Virus record (IMG/VR): IMGVR_UViG_3300035660_000052
Coordinates: 1 to 32,261 of that record
Origin: a virus
Direction: 5' to 3' (one strand)
Length of the DNA stretch: 32,261 nucleotides
Positions 26,533 to 32,261 of the stretch are shown here, in pieces. Position 1 is the stretch's first letter; every line of letters begins with the position of its first letter. The position numbers and the translations under genes were made by a program. The notes under the pieces are model-generated. The model saw nothing but the letters and a program-made list of their open reading frames with translations, made no database searches and was not told the DNA's origin.

Positions 26533-27928
26533 TGAGCGGGCTAGACTCAAGGCTCAAATCCAAGCCCTAAAGGAAAAACAGAACCGCCAAGTTGAGAAGC
26601 TGAAGACCAATCTTGTCGAATTCTTTCGCCAAGTCCTAGGCTTTGAGCCTACCGCATATGAGAAGGAATTCATCAGCCTCTTTGAAAAGAACCAGTTCCT
26701 GGCTGCCCGCTGGTGCCGGCAGAGCGGCAAAAGCTGGACCGTGAGCGCCTTGCTCTTGAATTATGCTCTTACGCATCCTGACAGCTACATTGGCGTTGTC
26801 GGTCCCTCTTGGCGTACGACGAAACTAAACATTCGAAGAATAAGCTATTTCCTGCGCAGAATTCCACCGGACCGATATCTCAAGCCAGGGCGAACAGTCT
26901 TACGCTTCACGAACGGCAGCGTTATTGAGGCTTTTCCGAACAATCCAGAAACGATCCGTGGGCCTACGCTTGACGCTATATGGTGGGATGAAGTTGGATT
27001 CACACCGCAAGACGCTGACTTGTACGATGCTGTTTTATTCACTTTGGGCACTACTGACGGCAAGCTCGTTTGTACGTCAACGCCCTGGAATAGCGACAGC
27101 CTTTTCTGGAAGATGTGCAACCACAAGGACTTCACCGATTTTGCGCGGCATCATGTGACGTGGCAGCAGGCTCAAGAACCCAATGGGCCTCTGAAAAAGG
27201 GCATTCTGGACAAGATTAGGAAGCAGTTTGGTGAAGATCCTGCTCGGTGGCGTCGTGAGATGGAGGCTGAATGGGCTGAAGACGAGAACGTGTGGCTGCC
27301 CCAGAGTTTGATCGTTGCATGCGTCGGAACCGCGAAAAACTGTGGCGAGGACCTGCAACCCTGGAATCCAGAGCAGGGAAATGAAGGCGAACTATTCGCT
27401 GGCCTAGATCTTGCTCAGGTGAGGGACTATTGTGTTTTCAGCGTGATTCAGCGCTTGAATGATAGGCTCTTTCTGCGACATTTGAAGATCTTCAGTCAAC
27501 CCACGAAGTACGCGAACGTTCTGGGCTACGTGAAGATGCTGCAGGATCGCTGGGGTGGCTTCGCCAAAATGCGCGTCGACTTCACCAAGGAAGGCCCCAG
27601 CATAATCAGCGACATGGAAGACGCAGGCATCCAGAACGCTGAAGGCGTAAACTTTAGCTTACCGCGGAAGAGCGAGATGGCTAATCTCTTGAAGCAGCGA
27701 ATGGGAGATCAGAGGCTCTTCTATCCGCTTCTCACATGGGAGAAGCCATATCGTAGCGACGTCTGCACAGAGCTCAACGTTGAGAGGTACGAACTGCGCA
27801 AGGATGGAGCCATCGCGCTATCCCATCCGAACGGAACGCACGACGATGTGTTCTGGAGTTTGGCGCTGGCCGTTTTTTCAACGGTCGAGATGAAAACCGT
27901 GGATCTCGAGGCGATCCGGTTTGGCTAA
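26510..27928 (+). CDS. Terminase large subunit
   Basis: ATG at 26510 gives 472 residues; an ATG at 26480 with gaggcg upstream is an alternative adding 10. ATPase domain: Walker A RQSGKS at 70-75, Walker B IWWDE with D160-E161, coupling motif CTSTPW near 188-193. Nuclease domain, RNase H-like: D300 in AGLDLAQ, D357 in MRVDFTKE, and D445-D446 in THDDVFW. All key residues are present. It powers DNA packaging through the portal and cuts the concatemer. Its length is ordinary for the family. Confidence 0.92.
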   Translation: MHPKEISNERARLKAQIQALKEKQNRQVEKLKTNLVEFFRQVLGFEPTAYEKEFISLFEKNQFLAARWCRQSGKSWTVSALLLNYALTHPDSYIGVVGPSWRTTKLNIRRISYFLRRIPPDRYLKPGRTVLRFTNGSVIEAFPNNPETIRGPTLDAIWWDEVGFTPQDADLYDAVLFTLGTTDGKLVCTSTPWNSDSLFWKMCNHKDFTDFARHHVTWQQAQEPNGPLKKGILDKIRKQFGEDPARWRREMEAEWAEDENVWLPQSLIVACVGTAKNCGEDLQPWNPEQGNEGELFAGLDLAQVRDYCVFSVIQRLNDRLFLRHLKIFSQPTKYANVLGYVKMLQDRWGGFAKMRVDFTKEGPSIISDMEDAGIQNAEGVNFSLPRKSEMANLLKQRMGDQRLFYPLLTWEKPYRSDVCTELNVERYELRKDGAIALSHPNGTHDDVFWSLALAVFSTVEMKTVDLEAIRFG

Positions 27929-27986
27929 GCTGAAAGATGTACGCAAGAAGTTGGCGAAGCGTAAGGCGACGGGTGTTGGTCGCTGA
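27921..27986 (+). CDS. Very small basic peptide, 21 aa
   Basis: TTG at 27921 overlaps the end of the terminase gene and the frame stops immediately before the ATG at 27987. The product is highly basic (KLKDVRKKLAKRKATGVGR). It may be a real microprotein or only a translational-coupling leader for the next gene. Confidence 0.35.
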   Translation: MAKLKDVRKKLAKRKATGVGR

Positions 27987-29468
27987 ATGCGTAGGCGCCG
28001 TGAGTATTTCCGTATCCACCATTTTAGGCGTGTCTACGATAGAGTCCAGGGCAAGTTTCGGTTTCAGATCAGCTATTCAACGTCTGCAGAGCTTACGCCT
28101 AGAACCATCGCAGTCGCCGAAGCCTTCGGCCTAGGAGCAGATGAAGAGCGAACCTTTGAAGTTCTGGACACTGAGCTGAAGATAGGACCCACAGACGTGG
28201 TTTACATCACCGGTGACAGTGGCAGCGGGAAAAGCGTCCTACTCAACGCTCTTGAAAAGGACATTAGACAGGGTATGCGGGAAACCTGCATCAACATCTC
28301 AGACGTCAGGCTTCACCATAATATGCCGTTGATAGAGACGGTCGGGGAAACCGTTGAGGAAGGCTTAGAGCTCCTTAGTAGGGTTGGCTTGAATGATGCC
28401 TTTCTGTTTCTTCGCACCTACCGGCAACTGAGTGATGGACAGAGATATCGGTATCGCATCGCGAAAGCTATCGAGAGCAAGGCTCAATTCTGGATCGCGG
28501 ACGAGTTTGCAGCCACTCTTGACAGGGACACCGCAAGAATCGTGGCGTTTAATCTTCAGAAGGTTGCCCGGGCTCTCGGAAAAGCGGTGATAGTTGCGAC
28601 GACCCACAAGGATCTGCTGCAGGATCTCCGGCCTAGCGTTCACATCCATAAGCGCTTTGGCAAAGAGATAACGATAAACTACTACTCAAACGAGCCCGCA
28701 GCGGAATGTACTCTTGTCCCCGAGATGCAGGTCAGAGAAGGAACAAGGGCTGATTGGCTCGGTCTTGCCGGATTCCATTACCGGTCGCACAACCTGGGTG
28801 CTGTGCGCAAGATCTTCGCGTTGAAGCGCGGAGAGGAGTTGTGCGGGGTGATCGTGTATGCTTATCCGCCTCCGACTTCGCACGGTCGGGCTATAGTCCT
28901 GCCGAAGATGGCCATCCGCGACCTGAACAAGCAACTTTGCAGCATCTCGCGAGTAGTCATTCACCCGAAGTATCGAACAATCGGCTTAGGAGCCTTACTT
29001 ATTAGGCAAACGCTGCCGCTGGCTGGAACGCCAAACGTCGAAATGAGCGCGGTCATGGCCAAATACAATCCCTTCGGGGAAAAGGCAGGCATGCGCAGGA
29101 TCGTACTCCAGCAGCCCTCAAGGGACGCCATCCGCGTCTCAGAAGCTCTCAACGAACTGGGGTTTAGTCCTCAGCTCCTGGGCAGCCAAAAGTACGTGAT
29201 TACCAAGCTCGCAAGCCTGAACCCAGACCAGATGCGCGGTCTAAGAGAAGCATTCTGCAGAAATATGCACCCGCGATACATGAAAGAATTTAAGACGGGC
29301 AAGATCTTCGGAAGTAAGAAGGTCGTTGAAGCTGCGATTCAGAAGGCGGAACTGCCGAAGCTGGCGCAGCTCATCAAGATCACGGGGCTCTTGCTCCAGA
29401 CGAAAGCCTACCTGTTCTGGAGTGAAACAGAAAAAGGGGGAAGCGGCTTAAGCGCCGTTCCCGACTAG
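27987..29468 (+). CDS. ABC-type ATPase fused to GNAT acetyltransferase (COG2401-like)
   Basis: ATG at 27987; 493 residues. ABC domain: Walker A GDSGSGKS at 76-83, signature LSDGQ at 148-152, Walker B FWIADEF with E173, and H-loop His at 207 (ATTH). Residues about 235-390 look like a GNAT acetyltransferase (ADWLGLAGFHYRSH; ISRVVIHPKYRTIGLGALLI with the R-x-x-G-x-G/A acetyl-CoA motif). The C-terminus is helical. This ATPase-acetyltransferase architecture is known from archaea (COG2401); its substrate is not known to me. It is the last gene of the virion operon, next to terminase, so a role in packaging, RNA or DNA modification, or counter-defence is possible. Confidence 0.8.
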   Translation: MRRRREYFRIHHFRRVYDRVQGKFRFQISYSTSAELTPRTIAVAEAFGLGADEERTFEVLDTELKIGPTDVVYITGDSGSGKSVLLNALEKDIRQGMRETCINISDVRLHHNMPLIETVGETVEEGLELLSRVGLNDAFLFLRTYRQLSDGQRYRYRIAKAIESKAQFWIADEFAATLDRDTARIVAFNLQKVARALGKAVIVATTHKDLLQDLRPSVHIHKRFGKEITINYYSNEPAAECTLVPEMQVREGTRADWLGLAGFHYRSHNLGAVRKIFALKRGEELCGVIVYAYPPPTSHGRAIVLPKMAIRDLNKQLCSISRVVIHPKYRTIGLGALLIRQTLPLAGTPNVEMSAVMAKYNPFGEKAGMRRIVLQQPSRDAIRVSEALNELGFSPQLLGSQKYVITKLASLNPDQMRGLREAFCRNMHPRYMKEFKTGKIFGSKKVVEAAIQKAELPKLAQLIKITGLLLQTKAYLFWSETEKGGSGLSAVPD

Positions 29469-29786
29469 GATCTTGATTAGTTGGTTGATCTCGCAGCGTT
29501 CAGCAAGGAGACGGTTTACGAAATCCACGCCGTCTCTCGTCGCGGTGTACTCTTTGCCTTTGCTTTCGCTCGAGCCGTTGGCAGCTGGCTCGATCAGGCC
29601 GTTTCTCGCGAGCTTTTGAAGGGTATCGAAAACGGTGGTGGGGCTTATTAGTACGTCATACTTTTTTTGCAGGTGCTTGACTATGCCGTACGTGCCCATG
29701 TTCTGCTTCCGCGTCAGGTCGATGATTATTATGTCGAGGAACGCTCTTACGATTCTGGCCCAGAATTGCTTAACCCTGGTTTCCAC
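29448..29786 (-). CDS. PadR-like winged-helix regulator, 112 aa
   Basis: GTG at 29786 follows ggaggtga at optimal distance. The core (LDIIIIDLTRKQNMGTYGIV; KHLQKKYDVLISPTTVFDTL; QKLARNGLIEPAANGSSESK, then GKEYTATRDGVDFVNRLL) is a PadR/winged-helix domain with wing and C-terminal helix. The TYG.V..L pattern is typical of PadR-like repressors. It is the second gene of an operon with the RHH protein. Its 3' end overlaps the end of the ABC-ATPase gene tail to tail. Confidence 0.78.
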   Translation of the reverse strand: METRVKQFWARIVRAFLDIIIIDLTRKQNMGTYGIVKHLQKKYDVLISPTTVFDTLQKLARNGLIEPAANGSSESKGKEYTATRDGVDFVNRLLAERCEINQLIKILVGNGA

Positions 29787-29790
29787 GTCA

Positions 29791-29943
29791 TCACCTCCTC
29801 TTCCGTTCTTCTGACCTGAGGTTCTCGAGGGCGATCTCGATGGCGTGGCTGAAATTGTGGAAACGGCCTTTCGCTATCTGGTCGTGCATCCAACCGAGCA
29901 GGTCAAGGCGTATGCTTACGGTCTTTCTTTTTCGTTCTGGCAT
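29791..29943 (-). CDS. Ribbon-helix-helix DNA-binding protein, 50 aa
   Basis: ATG at 29943 starts the recognisable fold: a basic strand (KRKTVSIRLDLLGWM) followed by two helices (ISOLATED as HDQIAKGRFHN and FSHAIEIALENLRSEE), the RHH layout, which binds operators as dimers. An in-frame TTG at 30027 would add 28 residues without domain character, though a minus-strand TATA-like box at about 30053-30066 would suit that start. The SD of the downstream PadR-like gene lies in its last codons. Both genes are likely transcriptional switches for the integrase region. Confidence 0.72.
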   Translation of the reverse strand: MPERKRKTVSIRLDLLGWMHDQIAKGRFHNFSHAIEIALENLRSEERKRR

Positions 29944-30097
29944 AGTTTGGTTCTCCGTTTCTCGCCCCGTCGGGGTCGTGCTGAGATGTCGTAATCCACC
30001 TGGTCGACTCCCAGCGGAAGAGTGCAACGAACCCCGGCAGGTTTCCGAGCGGATAACTTTTTATGGGTTTGTCTACATGCACTTGTGGGGTAATAGT

Positions 30098-30141
30098 TGT
30101 TCACAACATCTATATAAAACTTGATGTATTGAATGTTCACA
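30098..30141 (+). promoter_or_regulatory. Promoter with flanking TGTTCACA repeats
   Basis: The TATA box ctatataaaa at 30110-30119 is flanked by two direct copies of tgttcaca, at 30098-30105 and 30134-30141. The second copy lies near the expected start of transcription. The arrangement suggests a regulated promoter for the AbrB-like gene at 30175. The 30028-30174 interval holds no other gene than a possible extension of the RHH frame. Confidence 0.5.
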
Positions 30142-30174
30142 TATTTTCTTAATAGGAATACAGGAGTAATGAGG

Positions 30175-30396
30175 ATGAAGATGGGAGAGAAGGAGAAGAT
30201 GGTCCTGAAATCGACTGGAAAAATATATATGCCAACAAAAACGAGCCGCGGAGGGGCAAGGATCTACATCCCTGCGGAGATAGTCTTAGATTCTACCTTC
30301 CCGTTCCCAAAAGGCGGGGACATCATCATATTTAAGACGGATGTTGAGATAGACCCGCAAAACGAGGCAATCATAATCAAGCGAGTGAAGAAATGA
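30175..30396 (+). CDS. AbrB-like (swapped-hairpin) DNA-binding protein, 73 aa
   Basis: ATG at 30175 lies 8 bases after caggag; ATG 30169 is an alternative. The sequence KSTGKIYMPTKTSRGGARIY, then IPAEIVLDSTFPFPKGGDII and IIKRVKK, resembles the swapped-hairpin AbrB/SpoVT fold, with the I-Y-I-P-A-E-I-V strand-turn motif. In archaeal mobile elements such proteins act as transition regulators or antitoxin-like partners. No toxin is apparent beside it. It is divergent from the RHH-PadR operon. Confidence 0.68.
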   Translation: MKMGEKEKMVLKSTGKIYMPTKTSRGGARIYIPAEIVLDSTFPFPKGGDIIIFKTDVEIDPQNEAIIIKRVKK

Positions 30397-30482
30397 AAAA
30401 CCGGCTCAGGGCATTACTTAATTTTGTGGGCTTCCCGAACCTCTTCAGCAAAAACTACACCTGGAGCTGCGGCCAGTTATGA
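30393..30482 (+). CDS. Possible microprotein, 29 aa
   Basis: ATG at 30393 overlaps the preceding TGA, and the frame ends against the 3' end of the recombinase gene on the other strand. The product (KNRLRALLNFVGFPNLFSKN) has no recognised motif. Support comes only from the stop/start overlap. Confidence 0.3.
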   Translation: MKNRLRALLNFVGFPNLFSKNYTWSCGQL

Positions 30483-31766
30483 ATGTTGAAGTAGATATTT
30501 GTCGTCATTTAAGGACTGTACGAGTTTCCATGAATGGTTGTTAAGTTTCTCCATGAGTTCCGTTTCTCCATTTGCTACGTAATATTTTCCGTTTCCGTCA
30601 GTTCCAGTTTCGCTTTCTTCTGTCTCTCCGAAGCGCCTAAACTCTTTTATTCCCTCATCCACGCCAGACCTAGCTAATACTTCTTGGAGCCTCTTCAGCT
30701 TGTCATCTTCGTATCCTTGCAGCCGCGCAAAATCCAGAAGGGCTTTCTTCCTGAACTGGTCCTCTTCAATCGGTCTACGCGCACTCTCAAGCCTCAAAAC
30801 TTCAGTAACTTCCGCTTCTATGAGCAATTCCCTAATCTTCTCCGTGTCACCCATGTATGCACCATTAAACCTCTGCACATGGCCAGTCAACAAATCGATG
30901 ATGTCATCGCTCACTCGGTTCCGTAGCTGCGTGCTGAACCACATCCGGCAACAATGATAACTTAAACGTCTGCCAGTCTTCGCTCTAACACCGGCTCTCT
31001 TGCATAAATCTTTGAAAATATCATTACACAAAGAAGGTTCAATATGGTTACTCTTGTATCCGCTGAAAAGCCAGCCTTCACTCTTGCCCAAGCTCTTGAT
31101 GTACGTGGATAAGATCTCTTGTACTTCAGGAGTAAGAAGTAGAAGAATGTCCTCATTCGTTTTCGGCCTTAGCAACTCCACAAACTCCAGCGTCTTCCCG
31201 TCTAGTATGCCTTCAAACTTCTCAATCTTGAGAACTGAAACAGTGCTTTCATCTTGACCCATAAGACCCAGAGACAGTACTGCTCTATCCCGTAGCTGTG
31301 CAACCTTGATCAGAGCGTTAATCTCAGGAGCCAATAGTTGATGCTTCTTCTTTTCTGGTTTCGGGTTTCTCATCCGAGCATCTTTCCTTATGAACTTCCG
31401 CAAGCTGATGGGCATGTTATGGAAGTTGAAGAAAGACTGAATAGCCGTGGCAGCAGTGCGGGCGGTAGTCTGAGCTGGAGACTTGTCCTTATACTTTCCT
31501 GTCCACCCTCCGGCACGACCTTTCACTGAACCCATGCGCTTAATCTTGACGGCCCCAGAAAGCAGGTATCTGTAAAACTGGAACACCTTCTCAGGATACA
31601 CATCAGAAGTCTCAGGCTCACGCCGCAGCTCACGATGCTCGGCCAGCATTTGCGCGCCACTCTTTCCTATGTACTGTTCAAACGCTCTGAAATTGGAAAG
31701 ATAGCAATTCCTAGTATTCTCTCCGCATGGTTCCAGCCATTTTTCAACTGGATCTGATTTATTCAT
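30477..31766 (-). CDS. Tyrosine recombinase (integrase) lacking the usual first catalytic Arg
   Basis: ATG at 31766 is near the expected transcription start; a GTG at 31775 is possible. About 429 residues. The N-terminal part (residues 1-130) is a SAM-like core-binding domain. The catalytic part shows a beta-hairpin Lys (LRPKTNED), box II HCCR (LSYHCCRMWFSTQL), a later His (LLTGHV) and the nucleophile Tyr in FNGAYMGD. Where box I Arg is normally found (TGLRxSE) the sequence is MGQDEST, with no Arg. About 100 further residues follow the Tyr, longer than usual, and include an acidic stretch. It would integrate or resolve the circular genome. The missing Arg may mean an altered enzyme. Confidence 0.75.
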   Translation of the reverse strand: MNKSDPVEKWLEPCGENTRNCYLSNFRAFEQYIGKSGAQMLAEHRELRREPETSDVYPEKVFQFYRYLLSGAVKIKRMGSVKGRAGGWTGKYKDKSPAQTTARTAATAIQSFFNFHNMPISLRKFIRKDARMRNPKPEKKKHQLLAPEINALIKVAQLRDRAVLSLGLMGQDESTVSVLKIEKFEGILDGKTLEFVELLRPKTNEDILLLLTPEVQEILSTYIKSLGKSEGWLFSGYKSNHIEPSLCNDIFKDLCKRAGVRAKTGRRLSYHCCRMWFSTQLRNRVSDDIIDLLTGHVQRFNGAYMGDTEKIRELLIEAEVTEVLRLESARRPIEEDQFRKKALLDFARLQGYEDDKLKRLQEVLARSGVDEGIKEFRRFGETEESETGTDGNGKYYVANGETELMEKLNNHSWKLVQSLNDDKYLLQHS

Positions 31767-31768
31767 GC

Positions 31769-31806
31769 ATATCACAATATATGATATAGTAGCGACGGCT
31801 TATATA
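31769..31806 (-). promoter_or_regulatory. Recombinase promoter with inverted-repeat operator
   Basis: On the minus strand a TATA box (tatataag, 31806-31799) lies about 35 bp before the ATG at 31766. Between them atatca (31769-31774) and tgatat (31782-31787) form an inverted repeat over the expected start site, a likely operator. Bases 31807-31885 hold nothing else I can support. Confidence 0.5.
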
Positions 31807-31885
31807 GCTTTACTTTTCAAAAGCCAAATCTTCGTAATAAAACTGTTTGAAAAACGAAAACCGCCATTCATTCGAGATATAACAC

Positions 31886-32017
31886 TTAACCTTCTGGAGC
31901 AGCTTCAATGTCCTGAAGATGCTTTAGTTCCTGCCAGAAGAGCGACAACGCTTGAGAGACCTTCCCTGTTTTCACGTTCTTCCCCTCAAGGTCAGTAAGT
32001 TCCATGATGGTGACCAT
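31886..32017 (-). CDS. Possible small protein, 43 aa
   Basis: ATG at 32017 and TAA at 31888-31886. A TATA-like cttaaaaatt on the minus strand near 32030-32040 stands about 20 bp upstream, suggesting a leaderless transcript. The product (ELTDLEGKNVKTGKVSQALS, then LFWQELKHLQDIEAAPEG) is an acidic helical peptide of unknown family. It lies between the junction-spanning gene and the recombinase on the same strand. Confidence 0.4.
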   Translation of the reverse strand: MVTIMELTDLEGKNVKTGKVSQALSLFWQELKHLQDIEAAPEG

Positions 32018-32073
32018 TCTATGCGCGGTTAATTTTTAAGCTTTTCCGCAGTCGCAAGTCACAAGAAAAGGCA

Positions 32074-32261
32074 TCATCCAGAATTAGATGTATCTTCCCT
32101 CTGTTCGGCTATGATCTCCAGAATTCCTGACAGGGACTCGAGGAATTTCTCCTTTCTCTCATAAGCAAGTTTCTCGAAGCCTTCAATCAGACTATTTACG
32201 AGCGTGCGATAGGCGTACGTGACTTCTTTGAATTTGAATTCGTAGATTTCATGTTCAAGCG
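32074..32261 (-). CDS. Hypothetical protein, 3' part of the gene spanning the circular junction
   Basis: This is the C-terminal part of the 117-residue protein that starts at 293. Bases 32135-32261 duplicate 1-127, so only 32074-32134 are new; they encode the last 20 residues (ending EDTSNSG) and the TGA stop at 32076-32074. An uninterrupted reading frame across the closure is independent support for circularity. Confidence 0.7.
   Translation of the reverse strand, partial: LEHEIYEFKFKEVTYAYRTLVNSLIEGFEKLAYERKEKFLESLSGILEIIAEQREDTSNSG
32135..32261. repeat. Terminal direct repeat, copy 2 (circular contig overlap)
   Basis: Exact copy of bases 1-127. Removing one copy gives a unit of 32,134 bp in which the minus-strand gene at the junction is intact. 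Confidence 0.93.

Noticed and set aside
31765-31998. Plus-strand 77-codon frame over the recombinase promoter
   Set aside because: It starts in the promoter and operator of the minus-strand recombinase, overlaps a minus-strand small frame, and has no SD.
1-32261. CRISPR array or insertion sequence
   Set aside because: No regularly spaced repeats, transposase motif or terminal inverted repeats of an insertion sequence were seen on either strand.

Overview
The window looks like one complete genome of a tailed archaeal virus (Caudoviricetes type, HK97-fold capsid). The last 127 bases (32135-32261) repeat bases 1-127 exactly, so the contig closes into a circle of 32,134 bp. One gene reads across the junction. 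Archaeal origin is supported by TATA-box promoters, strong Shine-Dalgarno sites with many TTG starts, an AbrB-type and a PadR-type regulator, an ABC-ATPase/acetyltransferase fusion of the archaeal COG2401 type, a dockerin-like secreted protein, and a secreted Ig-like protein of a kind I associate with Bathyarchaeia and relatives. The host assignment is inference; no host gene is present to prove it.

Layout. (1) About 0.3-0.8 kb and 29.4-32.1 kb, mostly minus strand: small unknown proteins, a tyrosine recombinase, an RHH protein and a PadR-type regulator, with a divergent plus-strand AbrB-like gene. (2) 0.86-7.0 kb, plus strand: an early operon of more than 20 tightly overlapping small genes behind a TATA box with a repeated operator. 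It holds several zinc-ribbon microproteins, coiled-coil, AT-hook and membrane peptides, a minimal family X DNA polymerase and two winged-helix proteins. (3) 7.0-10.1 kb: a secreted dockerin protein plus membrane protein (minus), a strongly structured tRNA-like element with an adjacent hairpin, a small plus-strand gene, and an HTH regulator followed by a signal-peptide membrane protein (minus). (4) 10.2-29.5 kb, plus strand, the virion module: portal, DUF2213-type protease, scaffold-like protein, cement protein, encapsulin-like major capsid protein, a glycosyltransferase-methyltransferase fusion, fibre-like and beta-rich proteins, connectors, tail terminator, tail tube, frameshifted tail chaperones, a very short tape measure, hub, holin-like protein, small and large terminase and the ABC-GNAT ATPase.

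A recurring theme is glycan handling in and around the virion. A neck protein carries what looks like an alpha/alpha-toroid carbohydrate-active domain, the tail terminator and hub carry inserted beta-sandwich domains, and a glycosyltransferase-methyltransferase sits directly after the capsid gene. A second theme is unusual translation: a repeated TTGA stop/start junction in the early operon, a U UUU UUA frameshift site in the tail chaperone gene, and at least three proteins whose recognisable N-termini have no ATG, GTG or TTG. Virion assignments come from reading the sequence against remembered families and from gene order; no search was run.
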